From: an uncultured Lachnoanaerobaculum sp. | Lineage (GTDB): Bacteria > Bacillota > Clostridia > Lachnospirales > Lachnospiraceae | DNA: 64,000 nt | Direction of reading: 5' to 3' | Assembly (NCBI RefSeq): GCF_938015485.1 | Contig: NZ_CALLVU010000057.1 | Location: 1 to 64,000, forward strand | Shown: piece by piece, positions 35,938 through 44,941 of the stretch | Position numbering within the stretch: the stretch's first letter is position 1 | Layout: every line of letters begins with the position of its first letter | Notes under the pieces: generated by a model | The model's database searches: none | Seen by the model: the letters and a program-made list of their open reading frames with translations, nothing else | What the model was told of the DNA's origin: nothing | Position numbers and translations under genes: made by a program

Positions 35938-36654
35938 CTAAAAGTCTCCGAAATCAAAGTCTTCGAGAATCTCCGTGTCCACTTCCTTTATCTCAGAGTT
36001 TATTATTTCACTTACTTCCTGAGCATTGAGTCCCCATATTTCACCAAGATTTTCGGCAATCATATCTTTTTCCTTAGCGCTGTACTCTACAAAAGCTCTT
36101 CTTAAAAAAACTGCCGAACGTCTGAATTCCTCTTCATCCAAGGTATCCAGATACTCACTAAGGCTTTCCCAAAGTGTAAGTCTCCCTATAAGAGCATAAT
36201 GATTTCTCATAGACAGACCGGCAAACCAGTTTGCACCAAGTTCTGCAGGCATACCTACAGAAAGACGTCTTGATACCTCTTTTCTAAGAGTCGGCTCATC
36301 TATCTTACCTGCATCAAGCAGTATTGCTGTAGCAAGTCCTGAGATTTTTGTATTCAGATCATCTCTATTTGAGAGTTCTGTAAGCTTATCAAACCAAAGG
36401 CTCTCATCCAAAAAGTCCTGTACCATAAAAACATTATGTATTTTTTGAATATCCTCAGCCAATGCAGCCGCCGCTATATCATCACATGCCGACTCCCCGA
36501 CAAGCATAAGTGAAGCTCTGATACAAAGTCTTTTGACAATAGGTATCAGAGGTTCTCTGTCCAGTTTTCTGATATCGCCGAATAAAATCATATTTGAAAG
36601 TTTACTTACGGTATCCGCGATATCACACATAGCTATTGCACCGTGCTGTCTCAT
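35938..36654 (-). CDS. DUF5682 (YehM-like) protein, C-terminal fragment in a shifted frame
   Basis: This frame overlaps the end of the N-terminal part (36623-38164) and continues the same family: the FGDIRKLDREPLIPIVKRL, SNRDDLNTKISGLATAILLDAGKI and LSVGMPAELGANWFAGL segments are the expected C-terminal third of DUF5682 proteins. Removing one A from the AAAA run at 36664-36667 joins both parts into a ~750-residue protein, the size of E. coli YehM. An ATG at 36654 (or a TTG at 36678) could start it as a separate polypeptide, but the ribosome binding site is weak. Confidence 0.75.
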   Translation of the reverse strand: MRQHGAIAMCDIADTVSKLSNMILFGDIRKLDREPLIPIVKRLCIRASLMLVGESACDDIAAAALAEDIQKIHNVFMVQDFLDESLWFDKLTELSNRDDLNTKISGLATAILLDAGKIDEPTLRKEVSRRLSVGMPAELGANWFAGLSMRNHYALIGRLTLWESLSEYLDTLDEEEFRRSAVFLRRAFVEYSAKEKDMIAENLGEIWGLNAQEVSEIINSEIKEVDTEILEDFDFGDF

Positions 36655-38164
36655 CAAGACTTCTTTTCGCACCCTCAACTATCTTAGGAAGTCCGCAATT
36701 AAACGCATCTTCTATAACATCCGCTATTTCAGATATCTTCGTAGCCTCTAATAGTCTTTCACTCAACACAAAAGCTACAGCATCCGCTATAGTGTCTCCC
36801 TTTAACACACTTTCAACTATCTGTATTTCTGCCTCCGGTGTCCACTGAAGTATCCAGTTCTCGGCCCAGGTTGCATTATCCTGACTGCTTCTTTTAATCT
36901 TAGCAAAATCAATTCCAAGTACAACAAGCCTGTATAAGAAAAACGATCTGTTTAAATCAAGAAAAGCACTCTCCTTTGACTTTACTCTTAAGTTTTCTCT
37001 TAAATCAAGCTGCAAAGGTGTAGCTACAAGTTCCTTATATTTTTCAAGCTTTAACTGCTTAAGTTTAGAAGTAAAGTCACTCTGTATAGAAGTCTGCATA
37101 GCATCCTGTGGAACAATACCTATCTTTTTACCTATATCGGTTTCGGCAAAGCCCATTGCCATCTCACCGAAGCTTCCACCACCCATACAGGTAATACTTG
37201 CATCCTTTAAATCTTCAAGTGTGGGAACAGAGCCTCCTCGAATAACGGCAAGTTCTCTTGCAAGCCTTGTCGCCTCTATTACCTGAGCGGATGAAACGAT
37301 TCCGCCATGCTCTCTCATATACTTTGCCAAGCTGCTCAGATACTTTCTTTCATGATAAGTAATATCTCCGTTTAAGAATCCCTGCCAAAGTAACTCATAA
37401 TACGCCGGCGCCGCATTTCCCGCACCATAGCCGGTTCTTTTACTAAGTCTGTAGTAAGAATACGGCATCAATGTAACATTGGATTCTCTTCTTACCAATG
37501 CCTTATATTCCTTATCAGACATTGCTCCTTCAAGACTTTCAATAGCTGATGTATGAAAAGCACCCGTTATAGCCACTATCTTTTCAGTATCAAATCCCTT
37601 TTCTATATATTCCTTTATCTTTCTTTTCATAAAGCTTTCACGGACTATATCTCTTATAAAGGATTTGTCATCTGCATTTGTATCTTTTCTTATGCTTTCT
37701 CCAAACAAAGCACTGCCGGCTCTATAAGCCTGCATATCCTCACTCTGCTCCAAGGTTCTTTCCCAAAAACCTTCCATATCCGTTTCAATACTTTTCTTCG
37801 GATTTGTTTCTGAGATTATCTCCTCATCTTTAGTTTCATCATCCCTTTTTTCAAGTCCCAAAATTATATCGGATTCCAAATCAAAAAAATGACATTCCGT
37901 ATTATTTTCCCTTGCCCAAAGAATTGCCTGATACTCCGGCGAATATTCTGCGAACGGATAGAGAATTGTGTCAATAGGTGCTTCCTTTGTATATGCCATA
38001 ATGGCAAACGGAGGAACAAGATTTTTTGAGACAATATCATCTATCAAAAAGTCAAAATCCGCCGGTCCCTCTATAAGCACAAGTGAAGGCTTTACTTCAT
38101 CCAAAAACTGTCTTAGAAAATATGCACCTGCAGGTGAAAAATGTCTAATTCCAAAAGTTTTCAT
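36623..38164 (-). CDS. DUF5682 (YehM-like) protein, N-terminal part, ends at a frameshift
   Basis: The 513-residue frame begins with KTFGIRHFSPAGAYFLRQFLDEVKPSLVLIEGPADFD, the DUF5682 opening, and contains the family's GAFHTSAIE near residue 205 and SYYRLSKRTGYGAGNAAPAYYELLW near 245. An AGGAGG box precedes the ATG, 10 bases after the AAA+ gene. It ends soon after the join point at 36664-36667, where the next frame continues the family. The function of DUF5682 is unknown; it always travels with a MoxR ATPase and a vWA protein in this kind of cluster. Confidence 0.85.
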   Translation of the reverse strand: MKTFGIRHFSPAGAYFLRQFLDEVKPSLVLIEGPADFDFLIDDIVSKNLVPPFAIMAYTKEAPIDTILYPFAEYSPEYQAILWARENNTECHFFDLESDIILGLEKRDDETKDEEIISETNPKKSIETDMEGFWERTLEQSEDMQAYRAGSALFGESIRKDTNADDKSFIRDIVRESFMKRKIKEYIEKGFDTEKIVAITGAFHTSAIESLEGAMSDKEYKALVRRESNVTLMPYSYYRLSKRTGYGAGNAAPAYYELLWQGFLNGDITYHERKYLSSLAKYMREHGGIVSSAQVIEATRLARELAVIRGGSVPTLEDLKDASITCMGGGSFGEMAMGFAETDIGKKIGIVPQDAMQTSIQSDFTSKLKQLKLEKYKELVATPLQLDLRENLRVKSKESAFLDLNRSFFLYRLVVLGIDFAKIKRSSQDNATWAENWILQWTPEAEIQIVESVLKGDTIADAVAFVLSERLLEATKISEIADVIEDAFNCGLPKIVEGAKRSLDETARCNSYV

Positions 38165-38173
38165 GGCTGCCTC

Positions 38174-39259
38174 CTAGCCATTGAGCATCCTACATTCATT
38201 GTAGAGTCCAATCCACTCTTTTCCACGCTTTTTCATTATATTCTCAAGGTACTCTTCCCAAACTTTTGAGTCTTTGGAATCTTCCTTTACTATTGCACCT
38301 TGAAGTCCTGCCGCAAGGTCCGCATCACTTATCTCTCCGTCTCCGAAGCTGCCTGCCAAAGACATACTGTTTGTAAGTAAGGATATAGCCTCTGCAGTGG
38401 AAAGTACATTTGCTGTGGATTTGATTTTTTGCTTTCCGTCAAGTGTCTCACCCTGTCTAAGCTCTCTGAATATTGTACAGACCTTCTTTATTACCTCAGC
38501 CTCAGGCACCTTTGAAAGCAATGCCATACCTTCTGAAAGCTTCTCGATTCTGGTCTTTACTATATCCATCTCCTCTTCAAGAGTATTCGGACTTGGAAGC
38601 ACCACTATATTAAATCTTCTCTTTAGAGCGGCACTCATGTCATTTACACCACGGTCTCTTGTATTTGCTGTAGCTATTATGGAAAATCCCTTCTTAGCCG
38701 CACTGTCCTTACCAAGTTCAGGAATTGAAATTCTCTTTTCGGAGAGAATTGAAATAAGGGCATCCTGTACCTCGGAGGCACAACGTGATATCTCTTCAAA
38801 TCTGGCAATCTTTCCCTCTTCCATAGCCTCAAAAACAGGACTCTTTATAATTGCCTTATCACTTGGGCCTTCTGCTATAAGCATAGCATAATTCCATGAG
38901 TATCTTATCTGCTCCTCTGTAGTTCCTGCAGTTCCCTGTATAACACAGGTTGAGTTGCCGTTTATAGCGGCACATAGATGCTCCGACAACCATGACTTTG
39001 CAGTACCGGGCTCACCTATCAAAAGAAGCGCTCTGTCTGTTACCAAAGTAGCTATTGCTATTTCAACTATTCTCTTATTTCCTATGTATTTCGGCATTAT
39101 TTTAACACCGTTGCACTCACCACCCATAATGTAAGTAAGTACGGACTTCGGTGACATCTTCCATCCTGTGGGAACAGGATTTTTTTCAGCCGCAATAAGT
39201 GCATCTATTTCTTTTTGGAACATGACCTCCGCAGGGAGTCTTTGTAATTCTTCACTCAT
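38174..39259 (-). CDS. MoxR-family AAA+ ATPase (YehL-like)
   Basis: The 361-residue AAA+ protein has Walker A GEPGTAKS near residue 80, a Walker B-type ARFEEISRC, sensor 1 IIATANTRDRG and an arginine-finger region LKRRF. It is a MoxR-type ATPase expected to form hexamers that remodel protein complexes with vWA partners. The ATG at 39259 is preferred because an AGGTGA box is 6 bases upstream; the frame also has a GTG at 39268. In Walker B the usual hydrophobic-DE is replaced by FEE, which may still catalyse. Confidence 0.92.
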   Translation of the reverse strand: MSEELQRLPAEVMFQKEIDALIAAEKNPVPTGWKMSPKSVLTYIMGGECNGVKIMPKYIGNKRIVEIAIATLVTDRALLLIGEPGTAKSWLSEHLCAAINGNSTCVIQGTAGTTEEQIRYSWNYAMLIAEGPSDKAIIKSPVFEAMEEGKIARFEEISRCASEVQDALISILSEKRISIPELGKDSAAKKGFSIIATANTRDRGVNDMSAALKRRFNIVVLPSPNTLEEEMDIVKTRIEKLSEGMALLSKVPEAEVIKKVCTIFRELRQGETLDGKQKIKSTANVLSTAEAISLLTNSMSLAGSFGDGEISDADLAAGLQGAIVKEDSKDSKVWEEYLENIMKKRGKEWIGLYNECRMLNG

Positions 39260-39271
39260 ATCTATCACCTT

Positions 39272-40105
39272 TTATTTCTTCTTAACTACTACAGTTTTTA
39301 AAAATTCGATTGCCTTTTCATTATTAAATGTCTTTAAAGTCTCTATAGCATCTGTTTTACTTGCTCTATCGGATGTTTTTGCAAGCTCAATCAAAAAGTC
39401 TATATTATCTTCACTATACTTCAAAGACCTTATAGCTCTTTTTCTTATATCTTTCCTTGCCTCGCCGTTTATAACAGACAAATAAAAATCATTTTCTTCT
39501 TCTTTTGCGAGATCAGCGATAATATCAAATCTTAGATACATCTCACTCTTTCCCATAGGATCAAAGCCTCTTTTTAGCGGCTCTACCATCATCTTTCCGT
39601 TTTGCATGATCCATCTTCCGATCGCAAATGAGATCTCACTGTATCCGTCTCCAAGTCCTGCAATATACTTTGCCAATATTCTATAATCTAAGAATATATC
39701 CGGATTTTCTTTTCTTGCTTCCACCAATATATCCCATCTTCCGCTTCCTGTTGTAGTCAATGCGGTAATAACAGGCTCAAGCATCTTATAAGAATAATTT
39801 CCATTGACCCTTCCACAGCTTTTTTCAATATCTGAAAGCTCGCTGCTTTCATATATACCTGCCTGAGTTTCAAGTACCGCATCCACAAGTGCAAGCAGAT
39901 CTAAAGTCTTCTCACCCGGATTATCACATACAAACAGCTCATCAGCCTGCTTCTTAATCTGAGTAAAAACAGGTGCCGCCTTTGAAAGTGCTTCCATATC
40001 ATCTACACATTTTTTCAGTCTGAAATCTTCCTTTATAAGAGAGCTGCCTGTAATTACACTGTTTCTTAATTGTTCCTGTAATTTATATAAAATATCCAAA
40101 TTCAT
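39272..40105 (-). CDS. HEAT-repeat-like protein of the MoxR/vWA module
   Basis: With the start at 40105 (GGGAGG box 6 bases upstream) this is 277 residues, all helical. The C-terminal third (DIIADLAKEEENDFYLSVINGEARKDIRKRAIRSLKYSEDNIDFLIELAK in repeating form) looks like HEAT/PBS-lyase repeats, a protein-binding scaffold. It is tightly placed between the SWIM gene and the AAA+ gene, so a role in the same complex is inferred. It lacks any enzyme motif I can see. Confidence 0.8.
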   Translation of the reverse strand: MNLDILYKLQEQLRNSVITGSSLIKEDFRLKKCVDDMEALSKAAPVFTQIKKQADELFVCDNPGEKTLDLLALVDAVLETQAGIYESSELSDIEKSCGRVNGNYSYKMLEPVITALTTTGSGRWDILVEARKENPDIFLDYRILAKYIAGLGDGYSEISFAIGRWIMQNGKMMVEPLKRGFDPMGKSEMYLRFDIIADLAKEEENDFYLSVINGEARKDIRKRAIRSLKYSEDNIDFLIELAKTSDRASKTDAIETLKTFNNEKAIEFLKTVVVKKK

Positions 40106-40116
40106 AATAGCCTCCC

Positions 40117-41658
40117 TTAATATGCCAATCTGAGTATTTCGTTTTCCGTGATAATACTTCTTGGCTCTACACAAATCTGCTTCAACATCGAGTCATAATG
40201 TGCCAGTCCGAATAATACCTGATTTTTAAGATAGTCTTTACTTGGAAGTCTGAATATTGCGTCCATAGCTGTTTTATCCTTAGTCATAGCCCTTAGTAAG
40301 ATCTGCTTTCCTTCTTTATCCTCTGCTACAACATCACTGCCGTTTGTACCTATCTTTGCAAACTCAAAAAGTACTCCATAAGCATTATCGGATAAAGTAG
40401 CCTTCAATATATTTTTAGCAGGCTTTAAAAACTCCGATATATTCTTCTTTGCAAAGCTCCTTATCTTTTTAATATCATCTATATTCAAATCTTCATCTGT
40501 GCCGCTCTCATAACGGATTCTTCTGTTTTCTCCCTCATTTGCAGGATAGAAATACAGCTTTTCAATAAACTTTTTACCAAAGAAGCTGTCATCTCTTTGA
40601 ATATATTTCTTTGCTTTTAGTGGGCAATAATTGGCTGTATAATTTATATCTCCGGTATCAAGATCTATCCAATAGCCTTTATCTATATATTCTGCTTTTA
40701 CATCATCATATTCTGATATAAAGCTCAGCTCCGCAATTGATGCATTTTCCTTTTTAAGACCTGTTTCACCAAGTTCTTCAAGCTTCCAGACTCCGCCAAG
40801 TGCCTCATAGAATATATTATCATCAGGGTCGGTAGAATCACTTTCAAGCTTTTTATTAAGGTAATCCCTTGCTCTCTTTTCGATATATCTAAGCTTTGTG
40901 AGCTCCTTTACCGCTAAAGATAACAAATACTCCTCAACATAGTCATTTGGATAGTCGTTTCTTAACTCATCTATATAGCTCTTAGGATAATCATTTATTA
41001 TTTCTTTTATAAACGCTGCATTTTTTATCGTCCTTAAAGATTTTAAAAATCTTTTAAATATTATCTGTACTCCCGGCAAATAGTAATCTCCCAACTGTTT
41101 TGCCAGTTCATCATATTTTTTATCAAATGCTTTATCCACGCAGGCTGCCACACCTGAACCGGTTATTTGACTCATAACATCTTTTAACAGATCCAAGCCC
41201 TCAATCTGCTTTTTTATCTTCTTTGTTTTAGCCGCTTTTGAGGCTGCACTTGTTTTTTTCGGCTTGTCAGGATTTTTCTCCTTTTCAATTTCCTTCTCGG
41301 CCTTTTTCTTTTCTCTTGCCTCTATCTTTTCTCTCTTATCCAAAATATCCTGAGGAATTTCAGCCGTTTCAAAATTCTTGCCCTCTTTCATCTCAAACAT
41401 CAAGCCTATAGCATGTTTGCATGGAAACTGTCTACTTGGGCAAGAACATCGAAATACCGGTTCACCCTCTTTTTCAAAGTCTATGGAAACATTATAATTG
41501 CTCTTTCCACTTCCTTTGCACTCACCAAAATAAAGACTGTCATCAGCCGACTTCATTCTTTTTACAAAACTGTTTCCTGATGACAGCTTTCTGCCGTTTG
41601 AAACCGCATTCGCATTAGGTGCTATAGAAACTATAGCCTGCTCATCAAAAGTTCTCAT
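40117..41658 (-). CDS. SWIM zinc-finger protein (YehQ-like)
   Basis: The 513-residue protein has a SWIM zinc finger, C-x-C-xn-C-x-H, in CSCPSRQFPCKHAIGL at about residues 72-87, which binds zinc and often DNA or protein. After it comes a very lysine-rich stretch (about 105-145) and a long helical C-terminal region. It is the first gene of the module and matches E. coli YehQ by domain type. The order SWIM - HEAT - AAA+ - DUF5682 - vWA with gaps of 3-12 bases indicates one operon. Confidence 0.9.
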   Translation of the reverse strand: MRTFDEQAIVSIAPNANAVSNGRKLSSGNSFVKRMKSADDSLYFGECKGSGKSNYNVSIDFEKEGEPVFRCSCPSRQFPCKHAIGLMFEMKEGKNFETAEIPQDILDKREKIEAREKKKAEKEIEKEKNPDKPKKTSAASKAAKTKKIKKQIEGLDLLKDVMSQITGSGVAACVDKAFDKKYDELAKQLGDYYLPGVQIIFKRFLKSLRTIKNAAFIKEIINDYPKSYIDELRNDYPNDYVEEYLLSLAVKELTKLRYIEKRARDYLNKKLESDSTDPDDNIFYEALGGVWKLEELGETGLKKENASIAELSFISEYDDVKAEYIDKGYWIDLDTGDINYTANYCPLKAKKYIQRDDSFFGKKFIEKLYFYPANEGENRRIRYESGTDEDLNIDDIKKIRSFAKKNISEFLKPAKNILKATLSDNAYGVLFEFAKIGTNGSDVVAEDKEGKQILLRAMTKDKTAMDAIFRLPSKDYLKNQVLFGLAHYDSMLKQICVEPRSIITENEILRLAY

Positions 41659-41692
41659 ATATGATCCTTTCTTATATGTTTTGAGCCTTTTG

Positions 41693-41821
41693 TTACATAG
41701 ACTCCATAACTTCTCTCATTTTTTCTATATATTCATAAGTCTTAAGCCTGTTTGATGAATTTTTTATATTATCAAAATCTATTTTATAATAATTTTTCAA
41801 TTCACGCCACTTATCTTCCAC
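41693..41821 (-). CDS. Short open frame directly after dinB (42 aa)
   Basis: A GTG start two codons after the dinB stop opens a 42-residue frame in the same reading phase as dinB. The peptide is charged and helical with many Lys, Tyr and Glu. It has no good ribosome binding site of its own. It may be the C-terminal tail of DinB cut off by the TAA stop at 41825-41827, or a tiny separate gene. Confidence is limited because it is so short. Confidence 0.35.
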   Translation of the reverse strand: MEDKWRELKNYYKIDFDNIKNSSNRLKTYEYIEKMREVMESM

Positions 41822-41824
41822 TTT

Positions 41825-42922
41825 TTAGCTTATAATATCACGCTCTCCGGAAAAAATATCGTTAAAGCTGAGTTGCCTGCCCTCTTCCTCTCTCAGATGA
41901 TATATTCCCGTTCCTATAAGCCTTATCTCACCCTTTTTCACATTCTTTAAAAGCATACTTGCACTCTCGTATATTGTATAAGCATCATTACTGCATTCAT
42001 CTACAAGCATTGACCTTGTGATACTCTTCATATCGGAATAGGTGATTTTAAGAGAAACTCCCTCCCCGTAGAGTCCAAGCCTTTTTGCTCTTTCCTCTAC
42101 ACGAAAAGCCAATATAAAAAGCACATCATCCAAAAATTTGAAACTTGATACATCCTTTTGAAACGTAAATTCCTTACTGATTGACTTTGCATCCTCCTGT
42201 TTGTAGGGTATCACCTTTCTGTTATCATATCCGAAAGCCAAATCAACAAGATATTCACCCTGCTTTACCATAAACATTTTCACTTCATTACTTTTATTTT
42301 GTAAATCTCTTACTGTATCAACACCGTATAAATGAAGCCTTTTGGCAGTTTTTTCTCCTACTGTATATAATGATTTTACATTTCTATCAAGTACCAATGT
42401 TACAAAATCTTCTCTTGTCTTTATTTCAAAATATCCGTCAGGCTTTTTCTCTTCACTTGCAGTCTTTGCTGCGGTCTTTGAATACGCCAGACCTACAGAA
42501 CAGGTAAGAGAGAGCTCCTCTCTTACCCTTTTTTTGATCTCAAGTCCTATTTTTCCGGCTTCCTCCCATGAAGATACCTTCTCTGTCAGATCAAGATATC
42601 CTTCATCAAGTGCAATATACTCCGTTATATCGGTATAACTCTCAAGTATCTTATGCAGGCTGTTTGATACCGCCCTATACTTGTCAAAATTCGGGTGTTT
42701 GAAAATCCCCTTAGGACAACGATTATACGCTTCTTTAATATTCATACCTGAACGAATACCGTATTTTCTGGCTTCATAATTGCAGGTTGCAACAACACCC
42801 CTCTCACTTGGCTTTGAACCTATGATAAGCGGCTTACCTATTAGAGTTTTATCATCCCTCATCTCTACTGAAGCATAGAAAGCATCCATATCCACATGAA
42901 TAATAATCTGATTTATGTTCAT
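41825..42922 (-). CDS. dinB: DNA polymerase IV (Y family, DinB)
   Basis: The 365-residue protein has the Y-family catalytic residues: HVDMDAFYASVE near 9-20 with the first aspartate, and YIALDEGYLD near 102-111 with the Asp-Glu pair. Fingers, palm, thumb (SVGLAYSKTAAKTASEEKKPDG, KSLYTVGEKTAKRL) and little finger follow. It copies past damaged bases. The ATG at 42922 is used because the conserved sequence begins there; the TTG-type extension to 42955 has no family match. It begins inside the preceding lipoprotein gene's stop region. An open frame continues directly after its stop. Confidence 0.95.
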   Translation of the reverse strand: MNINQIIIHVDMDAFYASVEMRDDKTLIGKPLIIGSKPSERGVVATCNYEARKYGIRSGMNIKEAYNRCPKGIFKHPNFDKYRAVSNSLHKILESYTDITEYIALDEGYLDLTEKVSSWEEAGKIGLEIKKRVREELSLTCSVGLAYSKTAAKTASEEKKPDGYFEIKTREDFVTLVLDRNVKSLYTVGEKTAKRLHLYGVDTVRDLQNKSNEVKMFMVKQGEYLVDLAFGYDNRKVIPYKQEDAKSISKEFTFQKDVSSFKFLDDVLFILAFRVEERAKRLGLYGEGVSLKITYSDMKSITRSMLVDECSNDAYTIYESASMLLKNVKKGEIRLIGTGIYHLREEEGRQLSFNDIFSGERDIIS

Positions 42923-42923
42923 A

Positions 42924-44402
42924 TCAACCTGCAAAGAATGTACCGTCAAATACATCTCTTACATCTCTGCCGTTTATAGTTATTTCACCGTCAGATGATT
43001 TTTGCATAGGGATTCTTATAATATCTCCGCTACTTGTACTGTAATCGGTAAAAGTTTCATTGTCACTGCCTACAGGTGTGAGTAATATTCCTACAGGAAT
43101 AGTAATACTGCTGTCATATCTTCCGTTTATTCCCTTTAAACGCTCTCCGCTTAACTCCGTTTTAGCTACCAAGCTTACAGGAGTAACAACAGTATAGTAG
43201 TTTTCCAATGCCTTAGGACTGCCGCCCTCGCCTAAGGTGTACTTTCTTTCAACATTCACAGTGCTTATAGTCGCAACCCTCTCACCAAGGTAGAACTTAT
43301 TCGGATTTAGAGGAGCGGTATCCGCAAAACACTCTCTGATATCAGACTGTTCATCATTATTCAAATCAATCACCTTAATGCTTCTATAGTCATTATCATA
43401 GGTCAACTCAAGGTATAGGTATGCCGAATTTCCCTTTTTAAAAATATATGCATCAGTAATACCGTAGCTGTAGCTGTCGTCCTTATACTCTCTCTTTGCT
43501 CCGTCAATTTTCAGCTCGACTTCCTGTAATACACCGTATTCATCAATGTCCTCATCGACTTCCACAACACGCTCTATTCCGCCTATATTTACAGTCATCT
43601 CCCTGTCGGGAATAATTTTGAAAGCATAATCATCCGGTAAAGCAAGTACATCAGGCTTAAAAAACTCCTTATACTTTATATAGTCTATAGGAATAGACAC
43701 CGACTGCTTACCATACTTTGTATTTTCAAGCATATATATCATAAGTGCGCCGTTACCAAGTGACCATGCAACATCACCGTTTTTGTTCTCACCGTCAGTA
43801 AAAGCAGCCGGGTCCGTCAAAACCGATTTCAGTTTTTCACTAAAGTTATCAATATCATCATAATCATCTACAAAATCATGATCACTCATCAATTTCTCAT
43901 ACAGAGTATTTGCATCCTTTAAAACAGCCGTAATCTTAAGCTCCTTACCTGTACTTGAGCTTATATTGACCCCTCTTAACTCCTCACTTGAAGCTGAATT
44001 GTCAACTGTTACAGTATCTATCAACAGGCTGAATATATTGGAATCATACCTTGTAAGCTGTATTTTTGAATAGTCGCTTGTCCAAATCGAATTTATCTTT
44101 TTTATCGTATCTTCAAGATTTTTATTGTCCGCTTTTATCTGCGGTATAATATTTTCAGGCGGTTGATACCCGTCCTGAGGCTTATAATACACATTTGCAT
44201 CAAGCATCTCTACGCCTTTTTTCACGCTCTCTTTTGTAGCCTCTATGTCTTTTGTAGCATCTGTAACTTCACTTTCGTCTGTATCACCGCTTTGACTTAT
44301 CTTACTTTCACTTCCGGGTAAGTTTATAGATATGGAAACACTCTTACCGCAGCCTGAAAGCAAAAATATTGCAGGAATCAAATATAACAATCTCTTTTTC
44401 AT
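42924..44402 (-). CDS. Large lipoprotein of unknown function (492 aa)
   Basis: With the start at 44402 (GGAGG box 6 bases upstream) the precursor has a lysine-rich start, a hydrophobic core and lipobox LLSGC, so it is a membrane-anchored lipoprotein. The mature part has a Ser/Asp-rich linker, then beta-rich domains that include IPVGILLTPVGS near the C-terminus. It is not recognised beyond Lachnospiraceae-type lipoproteins. It overlaps the dinB start by 1-2 bases, but any functional link is unclear. Confidence 0.8.
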   Translation of the reverse strand: MKKRLLYLIPAIFLLSGCGKSVSISINLPGSESKISQSGDTDESEVTDATKDIEATKESVKKGVEMLDANVYYKPQDGYQPPENIIPQIKADNKNLEDTIKKINSIWTSDYSKIQLTRYDSNIFSLLIDTVTVDNSASSEELRGVNISSSTGKELKITAVLKDANTLYEKLMSDHDFVDDYDDIDNFSEKLKSVLTDPAAFTDGENKNGDVAWSLGNGALMIYMLENTKYGKQSVSIPIDYIKYKEFFKPDVLALPDDYAFKIIPDREMTVNIGGIERVVEVDEDIDEYGVLQEVELKIDGAKREYKDDSYSYGITDAYIFKKGNSAYLYLELTYDNDYRSIKVIDLNNDEQSDIRECFADTAPLNPNKFYLGERVATISTVNVERKYTLGEGGSPKALENYYTVVTPVSLVAKTELSGERLKGINGRYDSSITIPVGILLTPVGSDNETFTDYSTSSGDIIRIPMQKSSDGEITINGRDVRDVFDGTFFAG

Positions 44403-44469
44403 AGTATCCTCCTTTTTATGTATCTTATCATAAAAGTAAAATACTATATATAACAATAGTCTTAATATA

Positions 44470-44502
44470 AAAAAAGTGCATCGGCTCTTGCCTTTGCACT
44501 TT
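44470..44502 (-). terminator. Rho-independent terminator after the thioesterase gene
   Basis: AAAGTGCA (44473-44480) pairs with TGCACTTT (44495-44502), with T-rich sequence following on the minus strand. Confidence 0.85.
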
Positions 44503-44514
44503 CCTTATTTATAT

Positions 44515-44904
44515 TTACTTTTCCAATTTACTGTCGGTCTTTGCCTGGAACTTGTCATTATTTACAATGAATCTCTTGTGAATACCCTCGCCTATAAGTC
44601 CTTTTTCATCATACGCCTCCACCTTAAAGGTCAACTCTCTTCCGTCAATCTTTATAAGCTCCGACTTTGCAACTACCTTCATACCTACAGGTGTGGCCGC
44701 TATATGCCTTATATCCACCGCAATACCCACTGTAGTAAATCCCTCATCCAGTATCTCATTTACGCTCATAAATGATGACTCTTCCATCAGTGCAATCATA
44801 ATAGGTGTTGCAAATACCTCCAAAAGTCCGCTTCCGATACCTGTTGCAGTCTTCTCCTTGGTAACCACGGTTTCTCTTTGTCCTTTGATTCCTACTTCCA
44901 ACAT
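44515..44904 (-). CDS. FlK-like hot-dog thioesterase
   Basis: The 129-residue protein has the FlK-type hot-dog fold pattern: GSGLLEVFATPIMIALMEESSF near residues 25-46 with the catalytic Thr/Ser and Glu region, GFTTVGIAVDIRHIAATPVGM, and a C-terminal GEGIHKRFIV. FlK cleaves fluoroacetyl-CoA; most relatives are acyl-CoA thioesterases of unknown substrate. It follows the MBL hydrolase gene with a 37-base gap and ends at a terminator. Confidence 0.88.
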   Translation of the reverse strand: MLEVGIKGQRETVVTKEKTATGIGSGLLEVFATPIMIALMEESSFMSVNEILDEGFTTVGIAVDIRHIAATPVGMKVVAKSELIKIDGRELTFKVEAYDEKGLIGEGIHKRFIVNNDKFQAKTDSKLEK

Positions 44905-44941
44905 AATAATCTCCTTCGCATAAAAATATATTTACACTATA

